Positions 26,944 to 35,640 of a stretch of DNA of 64,000 nt are shown here, piece after piece. Within the stretch, counting starts at the first letter, position 1. The number at the start of each line of letters is the position of its first letter. The stretch is from assembly GCA_015485355.1 (NCBI GenBank), contig WFTQ01000103.1, positions 1 through 64,000 on the forward strand. Reading direction: 5' to 3'. Under the pieces are notes generated by a model that was given only the letters and a program-made list of their open reading frames with translations, searched no databases and was not told the DNA's origin. This DNA comes from a bacterium (GTDB taxonomy: Bacteria; Calditrichota; Calditrichia; RBG-13-44-9; J042). The position numbers and the translations under genes were made by a program.

Positions 26944-26972
26944 TTGATTTCCTGGGGGATTTTTAGTAAAAT
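26944..26972 (+). promoter_or_regulatory. Sigma-70-like promoter of the HU gene
   Basis: TTGATT at 26944-26949, 17-bp spacer, TAAAAT at 26967-26972, 22 bp before the HU start codon with an AGGAGGAT ribosome-binding site between. This leaves a very short leader. Confidence 0.65.
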
Positions 26973-26994
26973 CATGGGCTTTTAGGAGGATTGT

Positions 26995-27324
26995 ATGACG
27001 GTAACCAAGTCCGAATTGGTGAATCTTCTATCCGATGCCACCGGTTTAACCAAAGTGGATGTGGAAGTGATTGTGAATGGGCTGTTGTATCATATTATGG
27101 AAGCGTTGCGCAATGGCGATCGGGTGGAGATTCGCAGTTTTGGTAGCTTTTATGCCAAGGAACGTCTGCCCCGGAAGGTCAAAAATCCGCAAACCGGGCG
27201 GGAAATCGATGTGGAGCATCGGTTTGTACCGGTGTTTAAACCGGCAAAATTCTTTCGCGAATCGGTTAATCAAAGGTTATTGGAAAAATATAACATAGGT
27301 GAACCGCCAGATGAAAACCTGTAA
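26995..27324 (+). CDS. HU/IHF-family DNA-binding protein
   Basis: A 109-residue nucleoid protein of the HU/IHF family that bends DNA. The hallmark dimerisation helices (TKSELVNLLSDATGLTKVDV) and the region VEIRSFGSFYAKERLPRKVKNPQTGREI, split over about 44-72, are present. The GSF and RNPxTG-like (KNPQTG) motifs and the FKPAKFFRESVN tail are typical. The extra C-terminal tail (LLEKYNIGEPPDENL) makes it longer than the usual 90-95 residues, nearer IHF-like versions. It overlaps the next gene by 14 nt. Confidence 0.93.
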   Translation: MTVTKSELVNLLSDATGLTKVDVEVIVNGLLYHIMEALRNGDRVEIRSFGSFYAKERLPRKVKNPQTGREIDVEHRFVPVFKPAKFFRESVNQRLLEKYNIGEPPDENL

Positions 27325-28162
27325 TCAGTGTGGAAAGTCCGTACCTGAAGAAGCCCGGTTTTGTCCCTACTGTGGCGCCGCCCAGGAAGCGGCACCGCGC
27401 ACGTGCTCCAAATGTGGCAGCGACAATCCGCCCGATGCCCGTTTCTGCCGTTCCTGCGGCACCGCCTTGCCGGGCCGGGAAGCCCCTCCCTCTCAACAAG
27501 CGGTCCAGGCGGCCCCATCGCGGCACTTATGGAACAACCCTTATTTCATAATCATGCTGGTGGCTGTCGTGGCCATGGGTGTGGCCACAATCTATAATTA
27601 CTCTTACATCCGAATCGAGCAGCAGAAGGCCCGATCCGCCGCCAATCCGCAGCAACCCCACGTGCATGAAGAGACCCCCCCCCAACCGGCTTCGGCAGAG
27701 CCGACCATGGACCCTCAGGAGCTGGAAGCCCATATCCAGACCTTAAAAGAGCAAATTGATAAAGACCCCCAGAATACGGAACTGTATGTTCACATGGGCA
27801 ATTTACTGTTCGACAATCATCGCTTTGAGGAAGCCATTCCCTACTATGAAAAGGCCGTGCAACTGGATCCCACCAATCCCAATGTGATTGTGGACCTGGG
27901 GGTATCGTACTTCCAGATTCAGCAATTCGACAAAGCCAAGGCACTGTTTCGCACGGCTCTGACCATCGATCCCAATCATGTTTTTGCATTGTACAATTTA
28001 GGGGTGGTCAATTTGCAGATGAAGGATATGAATGGCCTGATGGAGGCCTGGGGGAAGTTGCTGGAAATCGCACCGAATTCTCCGCAGGCGCAACGGGCCA
28101 ATCAAATTCTGGAAGAAATTCACCAAACCGTTAATATGAATGCAAATGGAGGAACCGATTAA
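27311..28162 (+). CDS. Double zinc-ribbon, single-pass TPR protein
   Basis: A 283-residue protein. Two zinc ribbons at the N terminus have four cysteines each: CNQCG with CPYCG (about 4-25) and CSKCG with CRSCG (about 35-57). A linker leads to one membrane helix (about 79-98, FIIMLVAVVAMGVATIYNY). Three or more TPR units follow (about 145-265), including DNHRFEEAIPYYEKAVQLDP. The ribbons are probably cytoplasmic and the TPRs periplasmic. ATG 27311 follows AGGTGA by 8 nt; the in-frame GTG at 27299 is less likely. It overlaps the HU gene and the following COX24-like gene, so the three are co-translated. Its role is unknown; scaffold or assembly functions are typical of TPRs. Confidence 0.82.
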   Translation: MKTCNQCGKSVPEEARFCPYCGAAQEAAPRTCSKCGSDNPPDARFCRSCGTALPGREAPPSQQAVQAAPSRHLWNNPYFIIMLVAVVAMGVATIYNYSYIRIEQQKARSAANPQQPHVHEETPPQPASAEPTMDPQELEAHIQTLKEQIDKDPQNTELYVHMGNLLFDNHRFEEAIPYYEKAVQLDPTNPNVIVDLGVSYFQIQQFDKAKALFRTALTIDPNHVFALYNLGVVNLQMKDMNGLMEAWGKLLEIAPNSPQAQRANQILEEIHQTVNMNANGGTD

Positions 28163-28257
28163 TGCCGTGCGGTCGTAAACGTAAGCGCCATAAAATGGCG
28201 ACCCATAAGCGAAAAAAACGCCTACGCAAGAATCGTCATAAGAAAAAATTGCGCTGA
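28162..28257 (+). CDS. AURKAIP1/COX24-domain small basic protein (31 aa)
   Basis: Thirty-one codons encode an extremely basic peptide: MPCGRKRKRHKMATHKRKKR followed by LRKNRHKKKLR. The KRKRHKM-KRKKRLRKNRHK pattern is that of bacterial AURKAIP1/COX24-type proteins of the FCB group, related to small ribosome-associated proteins. The ATG shares its first base with the last base of the upstream stop codon, and GGAGGA lies about 9 nt before it. The length is normal for the family. It probably binds ribosomal RNA (family knowledge, not shown here). Confidence 0.85.
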   Translation: MPCGRKRKRHKMATHKRKKRLRKNRHKKKLR

Positions 28258-28304
28258 GCCGGTGGCCCGTATCGGGATTTCTGCGGCCGCCATTGGGGGA
28301 AGAA

Positions 28305-29507
28305 ATGGGAGAAAAATTCGTCTATACAGTCAGCCGGTTGACCCGGGAGATTAAAGAACTTCTGGAAATGAGTTTCCCCAGGCTGTGGGTGGAAGGAGAA
28401 ATCTCGAATTTTAAACGGCATACCTCGGGTCACCTGTATTTTACCCTGAAAGACGAGCAGGCCCAGATCAACTGTGCCATGTGGCGGTTTCGCGCCAACG
28501 GTTTGCTGTTTGAGCCCCGGGACGGAATGCAGGTGGTGGTGGAGGGGGAACTGCAGGTCTACGAAAAGGGGGGCTACTATCAGCTCGTTGTGCACCAGAT
28601 TCAACCCGCAGGGGTAGGGGCCCTGCAGATGGCCTTCGAACAGTTGAAGCAGAAGCTGCATCAGGAAGGCCTGTTTGACGAAAAATATAAAAAGCCCATC
28701 CCCGGTTATCCGGAACGCATTGGCGTGGTTACCTCCCCAACCGGTGCGGCCATCCGGGACATTATCAGTGTCATCACGCGACGTTTTCCCGGGGTGCAGA
28801 TCATTCTCTACCCGGTACGGGTGCAGGGGGAAGGCGCGGCGGAGGAGATCGCCCGAGCCATCCGCGACTTTAATGAATTTGGGGAAGTCGATGTGCTGAT
28901 TGTCGGTCGAGGAGGCGGTTCCCTGGAAGACCTATGGGCCTTTAATGAGGAAATTGTGGCCCGCGCCATATTCGATTCCCACATCCCCATCATCTCGGCT
29001 GTCGGTCATGAAATCGATTTTTCCATCGCCGATTTTGTTGCCGATCGCCGCGCCCCGACGCCTTCGGCGGCGGCGGAAATGGCGGTGAAAGATCGAATGG
29101 AATTATTGGGCATCCTACGCTACTATCGAGAAAAGATGACCGTTTCCCTGGCAAAGGAAATTCGAGCCTATCGGGAAAAGTTACACAGCCTTTTACGCAG
29201 CTACGCCTTCCGAAAACCCGAAGATATTGTTTTCCAGAAAATGCAGCGCATAGATGAGTTGCAGAGGAATATTTTTCTGGCCGTCAGTCACAGGATTGCC
29301 CTGAAACGCAATCGATTGGAAAGCTTACACTATCAGCTCGAAGCGTTAAACCCCACGGCCATCCTGAAACGCGGCTACAGCATCTGTTATAAAGATGGAA
29401 AAGTGGTGAAAGATGTCGCTCAGGTCGATGTACTGGACATTGTTCAGGTGCGTCTGGCCAGGGGCCAGTTTTTATCACAGGTACAAATGCTGGGCGAGGG
29501 TTCATGA
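28305..29507 (+). CDS. xseA: Exodeoxyribonuclease VII large subunit
   Basis: The 400-residue large subunit of the single-strand-specific exonuclease ExoVII, with an N-terminal OB-fold (about 5-100; WVEGEISNFKRHTSGHLYFTLKDE, given in parts) and a catalytic domain carrying RIGVVTSPTGAAIRDI, then VGRGGGSLEDLWAFN, then SAVGHEIDFSIADFVADRRAPTPSAAAE in parts. A long helical region and the C-terminal LNPTAILKRGYS motif follow. ATG 28305 is preferred, preceded by GGGGGAAG; an in-frame TTG 12 nt upstream is possible. The stop overlaps the start of xseB (ATGA). Confidence 0.96.
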   Translation: MGEKFVYTVSRLTREIKELLEMSFPRLWVEGEISNFKRHTSGHLYFTLKDEQAQINCAMWRFRANGLLFEPRDGMQVVVEGELQVYEKGGYYQLVVHQIQPAGVGALQMAFEQLKQKLHQEGLFDEKYKKPIPGYPERIGVVTSPTGAAIRDIISVITRRFPGVQIILYPVRVQGEGAAEEIARAIRDFNEFGEVDVLIVGRGGGSLEDLWAFNEEIVARAIFDSHIPIISAVGHEIDFSIADFVADRRAPTPSAAAEMAVKDRMELLGILRYYREKMTVSLAKEIRAYREKLHSLLRSYAFRKPEDIVFQKMQRIDELQRNIFLAVSHRIALKRNRLESLHYQLEALNPTAILKRGYSICYKDGKVVKDVAQVDVLDIVQVRLARGQFLSQVQMLGEGS

Positions 29508-29746
29508 AAACCAATAAAGAATGGACGTTTGAAAAGGCATTGGGCCGGCTGGAAGAAATCGCCCGTCAACTGGAAAGCGGGGACATCCCTCTGGAAGACT
29601 CCCTGAAGATGTATGAAGAAGGGATGAAACTGATTGAATTTTGCAATCAAAAATTGAATGAAGCCGAAAAGAAGGTTCAAAAACTCTCCCGCAATCCAGA
29701 AGGGGATTGGATCACCGAACCCCTGGATTCTCCTCCCGGCGAATGA
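29504..29746 (+). CDS. xseB: Exodeoxyribonuclease VII small subunit
   Basis: An 80-residue helical small subunit of ExoVII. The FEKALGRLEEIARQLESGDI and PLEDSLKMYEEGMKLIEFC segments are the family signature. Its first codon overlaps the xseA stop, so the subunits are translationally coupled. Several copies bind each large subunit in the holoenzyme (family knowledge). Confidence 0.95.
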   Translation: MKTNKEWTFEKALGRLEEIARQLESGDIPLEDSLKMYEEGMKLIEFCNQKLNEAEKKVQKLSRNPEGDWITEPLDSPPGE

Positions 29747-29750
29747 AGCC

Positions 29751-29826
29751 TCCGCCCAGCAATCCTTACCGGAATGCCACCAACAGCATGCGGTTCGCCA
29801 CCGAAGTCAGATAGGCGGATTTTTTT
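29751..29826 (+). terminator. Possible terminator after xseB
   Basis: TCCGCC at 29751-29756 can pair with GGCGGA at 29814-29819, followed by seven T (29820-29826). The intervening loop is long, about 57 nt, with some smaller hairpins inside, so this is only a candidate. Confidence 0.4.
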
Positions 29827-29980
29827 GGAAAGTCTCTTTTGGGATGACTGCGGGGCCGAATCCTTGCCCCGGAGCCCGAAACATCCAGAATCTCGTCGTA
29901 TTTCCCGGGTGTTTTGAATAAACCTCAAAGTTAGGGGTAGAACAAGAGGTTTAGAAAGAGGTCAAACCGACGAGTGGTGA

Positions 29981-30535
29981 ATGACGGACGCTGAGCTTAT
30001 ACAAAAAAGCCTGGACGGAGACGGAAAGGCCTTCGAAGAGCTGGTGCGGCGGTACTATCAAAAGGCCTATCGAACGGCGATGATGTATGTGAAAAATCCC
30101 GATACGGCCCTGGATATTTCTCAGGAGGCGTTTTTGCGTGTTTATCGGAACTTGAAACATTATCGATTCCAGCACTCATTTGGGGGGTGGTTGTATCAAA
30201 TTGTTAAACATTTGTGTTTGAATCATCTAAAAAGGAAACGCCGCAAGTGGTTGGTATTCAGTGATGCGTTCGCCCGGTACGATGGTCGTCCCCGGGCCGC
30301 GGAGGTGCATCCGGTGCCGGACGGGCTGGAGATGGAGGAACGTGCCCGGTTGTTATGGCAGGCGATGCAACAATTGCCCCCGAAAGATCGGGAAATTCTT
30401 ATGCTCAAAGAAGCGGCCGAATTGTCTTATCAAGACATCGCCCGGTTATTGGATATCCCCATGGGTACGGTGATGTCCAGGTTATATTATGCCCGAAAAA
30501 AATTGGCCGGGTTGTTAAAAGGGGTGCTGGAATGA
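29981..30535 (+). CDS. ECF-type RNA polymerase sigma factor
   Basis: A 184-residue extracytoplasmic-function sigma factor. Region 2 (about 10-80) has KAFEELVRRYYQKAYR, the DISQEAFLRVYRNL segment and FGGWLYQIVKHLCLNHLKRK. Region 4 (about 125-178) has LPPKDREILMLKEAAELSYQ, the helix-turn-helix DIARLLDIPMGTVMSRLYYARKKL in parts. It overlaps the following zinc-finger membrane gene by 4 nt (ATGA), the standard sigma/anti-sigma arrangement. Confidence 0.94.
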   Translation: MTDAELIQKSLDGDGKAFEELVRRYYQKAYRTAMMYVKNPDTALDISQEAFLRVYRNLKHYRFQHSFGGWLYQIVKHLCLNHLKRKRRKWLVFSDAFARYDGRPRAAEVHPVPDGLEMEERARLLWQAMQQLPPKDREILMLKEAAELSYQDIARLLDIPMGTVMSRLYYARKKLAGLLKGVLE

Positions 30536-30984
30536 GAGTTGATTGCAATACAGCCAGGATGCTGATGATGAAACGGCTGGATGGGGAAATTACCCCGGTG
30601 GAAGACGGGAAACTCCATGCCCATCTGAAACAATGCGTTTCCTGCGGCAAAGAATGGCATCAATTCCATACATTGAAAGGGGTGACCGGCGAAATGAAGA
30701 AACGGCTTTTACCCGAAATGGCCTGGGAGGAGTACTGGCGCCATCTGTATAACCGGATGGAACGCGGCATTGCCTGGATGTTGATCTCCCTGGGTCTGAT
30801 CATATTACTGGGTTATGCGAGTATCGACTTTGTGCGGGACATCCTCCACAGCACTGCACTGACTCCCTTCCAAAAGGTGGGTGTATTCGCGTTGATGCTG
30901 GGAACGGTGGTGTTGTTCGTTTCGGTATTGCGAGAGAAGTTGATGGTGCGTCGGCACGATAGATATCGGGAGGTGCAACGATGA
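30532..30984 (+). CDS. Zinc-finger membrane anti-sigma factor
   Basis: A 150-residue protein with an N-terminal anti-sigma zinc finger: an early Cys (C5) and the HLKQCVSCG core, which supplies the H-x3-C-x2-C ligands near residues 33-40. Two membrane helices follow (about 84-106, WMLISLGLIILLGYAS; and about 118-136, VFALMLGTVVLFVSVL). It probably holds the sigma factor encoded just upstream at the membrane until a signal arrives. It overlaps both neighbours by 4 nt, so all three genes form one unit. Confidence 0.85.
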   Translation: MRVDCNTARMLMMKRLDGEITPVEDGKLHAHLKQCVSCGKEWHQFHTLKGVTGEMKKRLLPEMAWEEYWRHLYNRMERGIAWMLISLGLIILLGYASIDFVRDILHSTALTPFQKVGVFALMLGTVVLFVSVLREKLMVRRHDRYREVQR

Positions 30985-31295
30985 TCATTTCAACCACAAA
31001 CTATGTTCCGGGAAGGGAAGTGACCCAGATTTTGGGGATTGTCAAGGGCAATACCGTGCGTTCCCGCCATCTGGGGAAAGATTTTGTCGCTTTGCTGAAG
31101 AATGTGGTCGGTGGCGAAATCGAGGAGTATACCAAGTTGATCGCCGAGGCCAGGGAACAGGCGCTGGATCGGATGATTACCCAGGCCAAGGTCCTGGGTG
31201 CCGATGCGGTTATCGACGTGCGGTTCAGCACCTCCTACATTATGACCAATGCTTCGGAGATCCTGGCTTACGGTACCGCGGTAAAGTTGAAGTAA
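30981..31295 (+). CDS. YbjQ/UPF0145 family protein
   Basis: A 104-residue member of the YbjQ (UPF0145) family, sometimes called a heavy-metal-binding domain. It forms pentameric assemblies in known structures, with no agreed function. Typical segments are GREVTQILGIVKGNTVRSRH, then EEYTKLIAEAREQALDRM, then AKVLGADAVIDVRFSTSY. It is translationally coupled to the anti-sigma factor, which suggests that it acts in the same envelope-stress response (inference). Confidence 0.9.
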   Translation: MIISTTNYVPGREVTQILGIVKGNTVRSRHLGKDFVALLKNVVGGEIEEYTKLIAEAREQALDRMITQAKVLGADAVIDVRFSTSYIMTNASEILAYGTAVKLK

Positions 31296-31300
31296 GGGGT

Positions 31301-33637
31301 TTATCGAGCCGGAGCGGGATGAGGAAATGCCAGCTCCACGACCTCTCCTTGTTGAATGGGGACGGCCAGATGGTCCCGAATCTCGTCTTTTGCGGAGAAA
31401 TACAGTATCTGCCAGCCGCTTCGGCTTAATTCCAGAAGCATGCCTAACAGGCGCTCCAAACGCTCCCGGTCCGCCTTGAGAAAGGGATCGTCCAGTATGA
31501 AAAAACCCGTCCGGCCTTTCAGAACTTCCCGGGCCAGAGCCAGGCGAATGGAAAAATACAGCTGGTCGAAGGCCCCGCCGGACAGCTGCTCGGGCCGCAG
31601 CTCTACACCATCCTTGCGGGTAACCCTGATCTGGTGGTCCGCCGGTAGATACCGAACGTTTGTGTACCGCCCCTCGGTAAAATGGCGAAAGTAATGCAGC
31701 GTGCGGCTCTTTTCCCCAAACAATTCCGAAATGTGCCTCTGCTCCCGTTCATAAACCTGATCCAGCACCTCCAGCAGTTTAATCGCTTTCCATTTCTGGC
31801 GCTCCACGGTCTGACAAAAGGCTTCCAGACGACGACGCAGAACGGGGAAATCGAATACCGTACGGCAGGTAACCGGCTCACCCTCCAGAACCTCCCCCAC
31901 CGCCTTTTCCAGTTGGCGACACACTTCATCGTGTTTTCGCAGAACTTCGCTCAGTTGTCGGGCTTTCTCTTCCAGGCTTTCTTTTTCGCTTTCCAGCTGT
32001 TGCAAAAGAGTGGGTTGAAATTCTGTGTCCCCCGCCTGGTCCTTATAGGGTTGCAGCTTTCCCAATTCCTCCTGCCATCGTTGAAGTTGTGTCGGGAGAG
32101 CGGATGCCTGGGTACCGAGCATCTGGTTCAGTTCGCCCTGCAATTCTCTTAATTGCTGTTCCCAGTTGGTTTTTTGCTGGAGGCGTCGGTTGAATTCCTC
32201 CAGGCTGGTGATGCCCAGCGCTGTTTTCAGGGATTGGAGTTGCTGCTGGTATTGATGCCGTTCCTGGATGCAATGGTGCAGTTCTGTTTGCTTTTCCTGC
32301 AAATTTTTCTGCGCCGCCTTTACAGTGCTTTCCAGTTCGCTCAGCTGATGGTGCTGCATTTGTAACCTGTCCAGAAAACGATATGCCTGGGCGACGGCGG
32401 CCTCGGCGGTTTCCGCGGAAAATCCCAGTGAGATCCCCATGTTTTTAATCTGCTGGAGCTGCTGCTGGCGCTTGCTTTCTGAACGGATGATGTACCACCA
32501 GTAGGCCGTGACGGCGCCGCCGAAAATCAAAAAGCTTACCAGGAAGCCGACCAGGGAAAATGAAGAGGGGTTTTTCAACAGAAAGTATAGGGTGAGGAGC
32601 ACGGCCGCCAGAGCACCTCCCAGCAAACTGTGCAAGAGGAAACGCATGACGGGGCGCCGGGCGGACTGCGCAGCGAATTCGCACAACCGTTTCCATTCCG
32701 GGAGCAATTGGTCTTCAATCTGGCGCCGAAGAAGTTCCTCCCGGGCCACCTCCGCCCTCAATGCTTTCCACCGCTGTTCTTCCTGGTGGAGCCGGACCTC
32801 GAGGTTCCGGATGCCCTGCTCCAGGGTTTCGATGCGTTTTTGTTGCTGCTGGATCTCGCTTTCCAGTCGTACCCATTGTTGGGAAGCCTCGCTGGTAAAA
32901 GCGCTCAGGGAAGCAAGGTGTTTCTGCAGTTGTTGAAACGACCCTATGCGCTGAAGGGCCTGATGGTACAGCGTACGCAAGCGGGCTTTTTCCAGGCGAT
33001 CGATCTGCCACTGCAGTTCGTGCATCCGGTGGCGGACCCGCGCCAGTTGAAGAACGATCGTGTCCCACTTCTCTTGCCGAGCCCTCGTTTGTAGTCGCTC
33101 AATTTCCCCGAGCCATTGCTGCGCCTTTTGATAGCGATGTTTTACATATCCGGATTCCCTGCTGTTGCTGAGTTCCCTGCCCGGGGTCAAGCGGCCCTTT
33201 TCCAGAACCAGCTGTTTCAATCGTTCCAAACGGGATAAACGCGAATGGGTCAAGACTTCGGTCACCTTCCCGTAAATGCCCCGGTCCGACCGGGATTTTT
33301 CTTTGAAAACAAGATCGCTGTTCCGCACCACAAAAAGGTTAATGAACAAATCCCGGGTTATGGAGAGCAGCTCACATATTGATCCCTCAGACCCTAATCG
33401 CAGGGATGCTCCGTTGTCGAGTTGCACCACCACATAACCTTCGGGTCGTTCCTCGACTCGCTGATAGTCTTCCAGCTTGGTGGCATGTTTTCCCATCAAC
33501 AATTTTACCAGAGCTTCCAGGGTCAGGGTTTTGCCGTCTTCGTTTCGACCCCAGAAAAGGTTGAACGTTTGCAGTTGAATGGGTTCCGATGCCCGCAGCG
33601 GGCCATAGTGATAGATTTGAAAACTTTCGATTCTCAT
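31301..33637 (-). CDS. yhaN: YhaN-like SMC/Rad50-type ATPase with membrane segments
   Basis: A 778-residue AAA/ABC-type ATPase. The N terminus has the Walker A GRNEDGKTLTLEAL (about 30-43). The C terminus has the ABC signature LSGGAFDQL and Walker B FFILDDPF. Between them are two long coiled-coil stretches that would form an arm. Unlike Rad50/SbcC, the arm tip has no zinc hook; two hydrophobic helices lie at about 330-385 (LLHSLLGGALAAVLLTLYFL and LVGFLVSFLIFGGAVTAYWW). The same feature occurs in YhaN of Bacillus. Its start overlaps the phosphoesterase stop by 4 nt, giving an Mre11-Rad50-like pair probably acting on DNA ends near the membrane (inference). Confidence 0.83.
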   Translation of the reverse strand: MRIESFQIYHYGPLRASEPIQLQTFNLFWGRNEDGKTLTLEALVKLLMGKHATKLEDYQRVEERPEGYVVVQLDNGASLRLGSEGSICELLSITRDLFINLFVVRNSDLVFKEKSRSDRGIYGKVTEVLTHSRLSRLERLKQLVLEKGRLTPGRELSNSRESGYVKHRYQKAQQWLGEIERLQTRARQEKWDTIVLQLARVRHRMHELQWQIDRLEKARLRTLYHQALQRIGSFQQLQKHLASLSAFTSEASQQWVRLESEIQQQQKRIETLEQGIRNLEVRLHQEEQRWKALRAEVAREELLRRQIEDQLLPEWKRLCEFAAQSARRPVMRFLLHSLLGGALAAVLLTLYFLLKNPSSFSLVGFLVSFLIFGGAVTAYWWYIIRSESKRQQQLQQIKNMGISLGFSAETAEAAVAQAYRFLDRLQMQHHQLSELESTVKAAQKNLQEKQTELHHCIQERHQYQQQLQSLKTALGITSLEEFNRRLQQKTNWEQQLRELQGELNQMLGTQASALPTQLQRWQEELGKLQPYKDQAGDTEFQPTLLQQLESEKESLEEKARQLSEVLRKHDEVCRQLEKAVGEVLEGEPVTCRTVFDFPVLRRRLEAFCQTVERQKWKAIKLLEVLDQVYEREQRHISELFGEKSRTLHYFRHFTEGRYTNVRYLPADHQIRVTRKDGVELRPEQLSGGAFDQLYFSIRLALAREVLKGRTGFFILDDPFLKADRERLERLLGMLLELSRSGWQILYFSAKDEIRDHLAVPIQQGEVVELAFPHPAPAR

Positions 33638-34710
33638 CCGGCCTCTTCCGCCATGATGCTGACGAGAAACTCGATCAACTCCCGCTGATCCTCCGGAGTA
33701 AATTCCTTCCCGTTCTTGATGGTTTCTTGCAATGTTTCGAACAAATCATCGCTGACGATTCGATGGATATCGATGGCTTGCAGGGAAAATTCGGCCGCTT
33801 CTTCCCGAAGGAGCTCTTGCAACGCCTGGTGGATTCCGTCCTCGGTTAAACCCAGTTTTTGGGAATCGAAATGTCCTCCCACCGTAATCAACGGCTTTGC
33901 CGTGGGGGGCAGAGATTGGAGCCGCTGTTGAAGACGCTTTCGAAACGATGGCCAGCGGTCTTGTGGAGTAATGGTCAGGTGAAGCAACTCGTAGTGGAAG
34001 GTCGCCACGGGAACTTCCTGTGGAGGGTGCCCCGGTGAAAACAGATTGACCTTACGAATTCCCACCTCTTTACGGGTGATGGAGACCGGCGAACCCGGAT
34101 AGACAAAGTATTTGCCGGGTTCCATTTCATAAGCCTTAAAGCGGGTGTGATAATGACCCGCCAGGACGTACTGCCAGATTTTTCCCCGAAAATGATCCTG
34201 TTGAACGGGCATGTACAGCCGTTGGTTTTCATCACCGAACGCGTCCGGATCAGGACGCACATCCAGCAACTCTCCATGGAAGAGCAGCAGATGCACCGCA
34301 TCCGCTGAAAGCTGTTGCGCCCGTTGATTCAGTTCCGTTAATTGATATGCGAGTTCTTCCGGGCTGATATCCTGGTAGGGTAGACCCCAGAAATAAATGT
34401 TGTCGATCCGGATAGGCCGCCGGCTGTCCAGGATGACCTGTACGTTTTGCCCCCAGAAATAACCATCCTCGAATGCCTGAAAATCATGATTCCCCGGAAG
34501 CAGGAGAATTTGTCCGGGGAAAGATTGGAACAACGGGCGGATTTTGTCTCGCACGCGATCTCCCTGATAGGAGGCATTGAACAAATCCCCGCTGATGACC
34601 AGTACATCGGCCTGGTGGCGGCGCGCGGCGGCCAGAATGACCTCTAAGGCCTGCCAGCGTTGATCATCGGGAGCCGTGATGTGAATATCGGCCGTGTGAA
34701 GAATTTTCAT
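33634..34710 (-). CDS. yhaO: SbcD/Mre11-like DNA exonuclease (YhaO-type)
   Basis: A 358-residue calcineurin-like phosphoesterase related to SbcD/Mre11/YhaO. Metal-site motifs are present in order: HTADIHI (D8, H10), VISGDLFNA, LLPGNHDFQ, LFHGELLD, and AGHYHTRF. Together with the adjoining ATPase it should form a nuclease-ATPase complex that processes DNA ends. The first gene of a two-gene unit, it is divergent from the membrane protein at 34895. Confidence 0.88.
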   Translation of the reverse strand: MKILHTADIHITAPDDQRWQALEVILAAARRHQADVLVISGDLFNASYQGDRVRDKIRPLFQSFPGQILLLPGNHDFQAFEDGYFWGQNVQVILDSRRPIRIDNIYFWGLPYQDISPEELAYQLTELNQRAQQLSADAVHLLLFHGELLDVRPDPDAFGDENQRLYMPVQQDHFRGKIWQYVLAGHYHTRFKAYEMEPGKYFVYPGSPVSITRKEVGIRKVNLFSPGHPPQEVPVATFHYELLHLTITPQDRWPSFRKRLQQRLQSLPPTAKPLITVGGHFDSQKLGLTEDGIHQALQELLREEAAEFSLQAIDIHRIVSDDLFETLQETIKNGKEFTPEDQRELIEFLVSIMAEEAG

Positions 34711-34894
34711 GGCATGCTCTGTTTTCGTCCGATTTTCGGCAAAAGGCGATCGTTTATCTTCGATTCTCCATTAGATTCGGTTTTCTACCCCTGTTTTCTT
34801 TTTTAAATTAAATAAAAAATGAGCCGAACAGAATCACTTTTTTGGTGATGGGTGCAGCATCGTAACCGGGTTGAAATAACACGGAGGGAGTGGC

Positions 34895-35569
34895 ATGAAA
34901 CGAGTGGTGCTCTGGTTGACCCTCTATGCCGTTGCCATGGCTTTTCTGGAAGCAGCGGTGGTAGTGTATTTAAGGGGGTTGTACTACCCGGAAAATATTT
35001 TACAAATTTTTCCCCCCCGGATGTTTCGTCCGTTGGACTTTGTTGTGGAACTGGGTCGGGAAGCGGCGACACTGGTCATGATGGTAAGTGTGGCCCTCCT
35101 GGCGGTGCCTCGTAATCCCACCCGCATTTTTGCCGCATTTGTTTATCAGTTTGGGGTGTGGGATATCTTTTATTACGTGTGGTTGAAGCTTACCATCGGT
35201 TGGCCGGTTCGTTGGGGGGAATGGGATATTTTGTTTTTGATTCCCTGGGCCTGGTTGGGGCCCTGGATGACTCCGGTGGTCATCGCTCTGTTGTTCGCCG
35301 TGTGGGGGTTCCTGGTATTAACCGATAGCCGGGAGCCTCGACTCTCGGGTATTTTCCTGGGAGCCTTTTTGCTGGGGGTGGTCCTGGCCCTGGGGGCCTT
35401 TCTGCAACCCGCTTTTCCCTTTGTGATGGGAGGAAATTGGCGCGACTTGCTGCAGTTTCAGCCGCGCGATTTCTGGTGGGAACTATACCTACCCGGGGTG
35501 TTGCTGATGTTACTGGGACTGATGGGCAGCTGGTGGCGGATGCGCCGCACCGGAATCGGGAGTGGATAG
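34895..35569 (+). CDS. Polytopic membrane protein, unknown
   Basis: A 224-residue integral membrane protein with about six helices, rich in Trp (for example WPVRWGEWDILFLIPWAW) and ending in a basic tail. The core YQFGVWDIFYYVWLKLTIGW suggests a small conserved family of predicted membrane proteins, but I cannot name it. A basic N terminus (MKRVVLW) and a GGAGGGAG-type ribosome-binding site support the start. No operon partner; the tRNA-Lys gene lies 71 bp downstream on the opposite strand. Confidence 0.7.
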   Translation: MKRVVLWLTLYAVAMAFLEAAVVVYLRGLYYPENILQIFPPRMFRPLDFVVELGREAATLVMMVSVALLAVPRNPTRIFAAFVYQFGVWDIFYYVWLKLTIGWPVRWGEWDILFLIPWAWLGPWMTPVVIALLFAVWGFLVLTDSREPRLSGIFLGAFLLGVVLALGAFLQPAFPFVMGGNWRDLLQFQPRDFWWELYLPGVLLMLLGLMGSWWRMRRTGIGSG

Positions 35570-35640
35570 GCCGGAGCGGCGGAGGAAACCGTTTTTGCGA
35601 TAAACAGCGAAGGGAATGAAAGGTCATTCCCTTCGGTTTG

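Noticed and set aside
29747-29826. Sequence after xseB ending AAGTCAGATAGGCGGA and T-run, superficially like the tail of a cobalamin riboswitch
   Set aside because: The conserved B12-box core is missing and the next gene is an ECF sigma factor; treated only as a possible terminator.
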